64,000 bases of DNA from Alsobacter soli. Lineage in GTDB: Bacteria > Pseudomonadota > Alphaproteobacteria > Rhizobiales > Beijerinckiaceae. Every line of letters starts with the position of its first letter. The first letter of the stretch is position 1. The stretch spans positions 1 to 64,000 of the forward strand of contig NZ_PVZS01000014.1 of the NCBI RefSeq assembly GCF_003004785.1, given 5' to 3'. Made by a program: the position numbers and the translations under genes. Shown here one piece after another: positions 62,908 through 64,000 of the stretch. The notes under the pieces are model-generated. The model searched no databases. It was not told where the DNA came from and worked only from the letters and a program-made list of their open reading frames with translations.

Positions 62908-63822
62908 ATGGCCCCACTGCCCACATCCATCGACGACACCCTCAAGCTGCTTTCGGCCGGCTCCTATGTGGCCGACCGGTCGCTTGCGACAGTGGTGTTT
63001 CTGGCCCTGCGGATGGGACGGCCCATCCTGCTGGAGGGCGAGGCGGGCGTCGGCAAGACGGAGATCGCCAAGGTTCTTTCCAAGGTGCTTGGCCGCACGC
63101 TGATCCGCCTGCAGTGCTACGAGGGGCTGGACGTCTCCTCGGCCGTCTACGAGTGGAACTACGCCGGCCAGATGATGGCGATCCGCCTCGCGGAGGCCGA
63201 GGGCGCGGTGGACCGGGCGCGGCTGGAGGACGACGTGTTCTCCGAGCATTACCTCGTGAAGCGGCCGTTGCTGCAGGCGCTGGCGCCGGACGTGGCCGGC
63301 CCGCCGGTGCTGCTGATTGACGAGCTCGACCGGACGGACGAGGCGTTCGAGGCCTTCCTGCTGGAGGTGCTGAGCGACTTTCAGGTGACGATCCCGGAAC
63401 TCGGCGTGATCAAGGCGGAGCATCCGCCCATCGTGATCGTGACCTCCAACCGCACGCGCGAGATCCACGACGCGCTGAAGCGGCGCTGCCTCTACCACTG
63501 GGTGGGCTACCCGAACGCCGAGCGCGAGCTGCAGATCCTGAAGGCCAAGGCCCCCAGGGCGCCGGCGCGGCTGTCGCGCGAGATCGTCGGCTTCGTGCAG
63601 GCGATCCGCTCCCAGGACCTGTTCAAGGCGCCGGGCGTGGCCGAGACGCTGGACTGGGCCTCCGCCCTCGTCGAGCTCGACGCGGTGGCGCTCGACCCGG
63701 CCATCGTGTCCGACACGCTGGGCGTGCTGCTGAAGTACCAGGACGACATCCAGCGCATGCAGGGCTCGCGGGTGAAGGCCATCCTGGACGAGGTGAAGGC
63801 CGGGGCGACCGCCAAGGCGTGA
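62908..63822 (+). CDS. coxD: MoxR-family AAA+ ATPase CoxD
   Basis: This 304-residue AAA+ ATPase of the MoxR family helps mature the molybdenum or copper site of CO dehydrogenase-type enzymes. Walker A is GEAGVGKTE; Walker B is VLLIDELDRTDEAFEAFLLEVLSDF. Sensor 1 is in IVIVTSNRTREIHDALKRRCLYHWVGYP, a MoxR hallmark. It works with the VWA protein encoded immediately downstream. ATG 62908 is chosen; earlier frame passes through repeats. Confidence 0.92.
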   Translation: MAPLPTSIDDTLKLLSAGSYVADRSLATVVFLALRMGRPILLEGEAGVGKTEIAKVLSKVLGRTLIRLQCYEGLDVSSAVYEWNYAGQMMAIRLAEAEGAVDRARLEDDVFSEHYLVKRPLLQALAPDVAGPPVLLIDELDRTDEAFEAFLLEVLSDFQVTIPELGVIKAEHPPIVIVTSNRTREIHDALKRRCLYHWVGYPNAERELQILKAKAPRAPARLSREIVGFVQAIRSQDLFKAPGVAETLDWASALVELDAVALDPAIVSDTLGVLLKYQDDIQRMQGSRVKAILDEVKAGATAKA

Positions 63823-63884
63823 GGCGGGAACCCGTCCCGCGCAGCGGGGGGCAGTTGCGCGTCTTTATGGCGCCAGGAGTGACG

Positions 63885-64000
63885 ATGGACGCACCATCTC
63901 CGACGGCGAACGACGGCGGCAAGCTCGCCGAGAACATCGCCTATTTCGCCCGGGCGCTGCGCGAGGCGGGGCTGCCGGTGGGGCCGGGCTCGGTGCTCGA
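63885..64000 (+). CDS. coxE: CoxE-like VWA domain protein, 5' end only
   Basis: Only the first 38 codons are in the window; the gene runs off the right edge. The visible start, SPTANDGGKLAENIAYFARALREAGLPVGPGSVL, matches the N-terminal region of CoxE-type VWA proteins, which pair with the MoxR ATPase CoxD. It begins 62 bases after the coxD stop. An in-frame GTG at 63879 is an alternative start. Confidence 0.8.
   Translation, partial: MDAPSPTANDGGKLAENIAYFARALREAGLPVGPGSVL

Overview
This window is GC-rich chromosomal DNA from an alphaproteobacterium, most probably of the Hyphomicrobiales (Rhizobiales; Bosea, Methylobacterium, Chelatococcus or Bradyrhizobium-like). The evidence is the order flgB-flgC-fliE / fliQ-fliR-flhB-cckA / recA / alaS / icd, an SOS box of the GAAC-N7-GAAC type upstream of recA, a candidate CtrA site upstream of flgB, and betaine-homocysteine methyltransferase and Liv-transport genes of rhizobial type. 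No rRNA, tRNA, prophage, transposase or CRISPR-Cas gene was seen. This is core chromosome with a few catabolic islands.

Layout. 1-7444: flagellar genes (fliO fragment divergent from flgBC-fliE, then fliQR-flhB) ending in the cell-cycle kinase gene cckA, which overlaps flhB. 7529-8728: nine tandem copies of a long palindromic element. 8814-14414: SOS-regulated recA, alaS and a voltage-sensor/cyclic-nucleotide-binding K+ channel coupled to alaS. 14516-17803 (minus): icd, then folP-folB-folK for folate synthesis. 17944-21464: trmJ, a second exact tandem array, murI, rpsD. 21552-26337: small secreted or unknown proteins around an OmpR-type two-component pair. 26344-30985 (minus): pstSCAB-phoU behind a textbook Pho box. 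31231-34287: purB, rpe, an EF-hand protein. 34360-38876: BASS-family transporter, D-amino-acid dehydrogenase, P1-family aminopeptidase, LysR regulator. 39124-40574: three overlapping genes (GNAT, a degenerate isochorismatase-like protein, an unknown). 40583-43176: a small secreted protein, ccdA, a GNAT and bmt. 43561-49352 (minus): livHMGF, a small membrane protein and livK.

49642-57074 is a hydroxyproline island. It holds 4-hydroxyproline 2-epimerase, D-hydroxyproline dehydrogenase and a dihydrodipicolinate-synthase-family deaminase, a divergent GntR regulator with a candidate operator, and downstream a two-subunit aconitase-X enzyme whose best-known relatives are cis-3-hydroxy-L-proline dehydratases. 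57220-64000 is a form II CO-dehydrogenase-like (xanthine oxidase family) molybdoenzyme cluster in the order coxG-S-L-M-D-E; coxE is cut by the window end.

The most striking non-coding signal is palindromic repeats. Four recognisable families fill nearly every long intergenic gap, including gaps inside operons. Two of the clusters are true tandem arrays: nine units of about 138-142 bp before recA, and four units of exactly 123 bp before murI. Short spurious reading frames with MAGLVPAIHA-type translations come from these repeats and are not genes.
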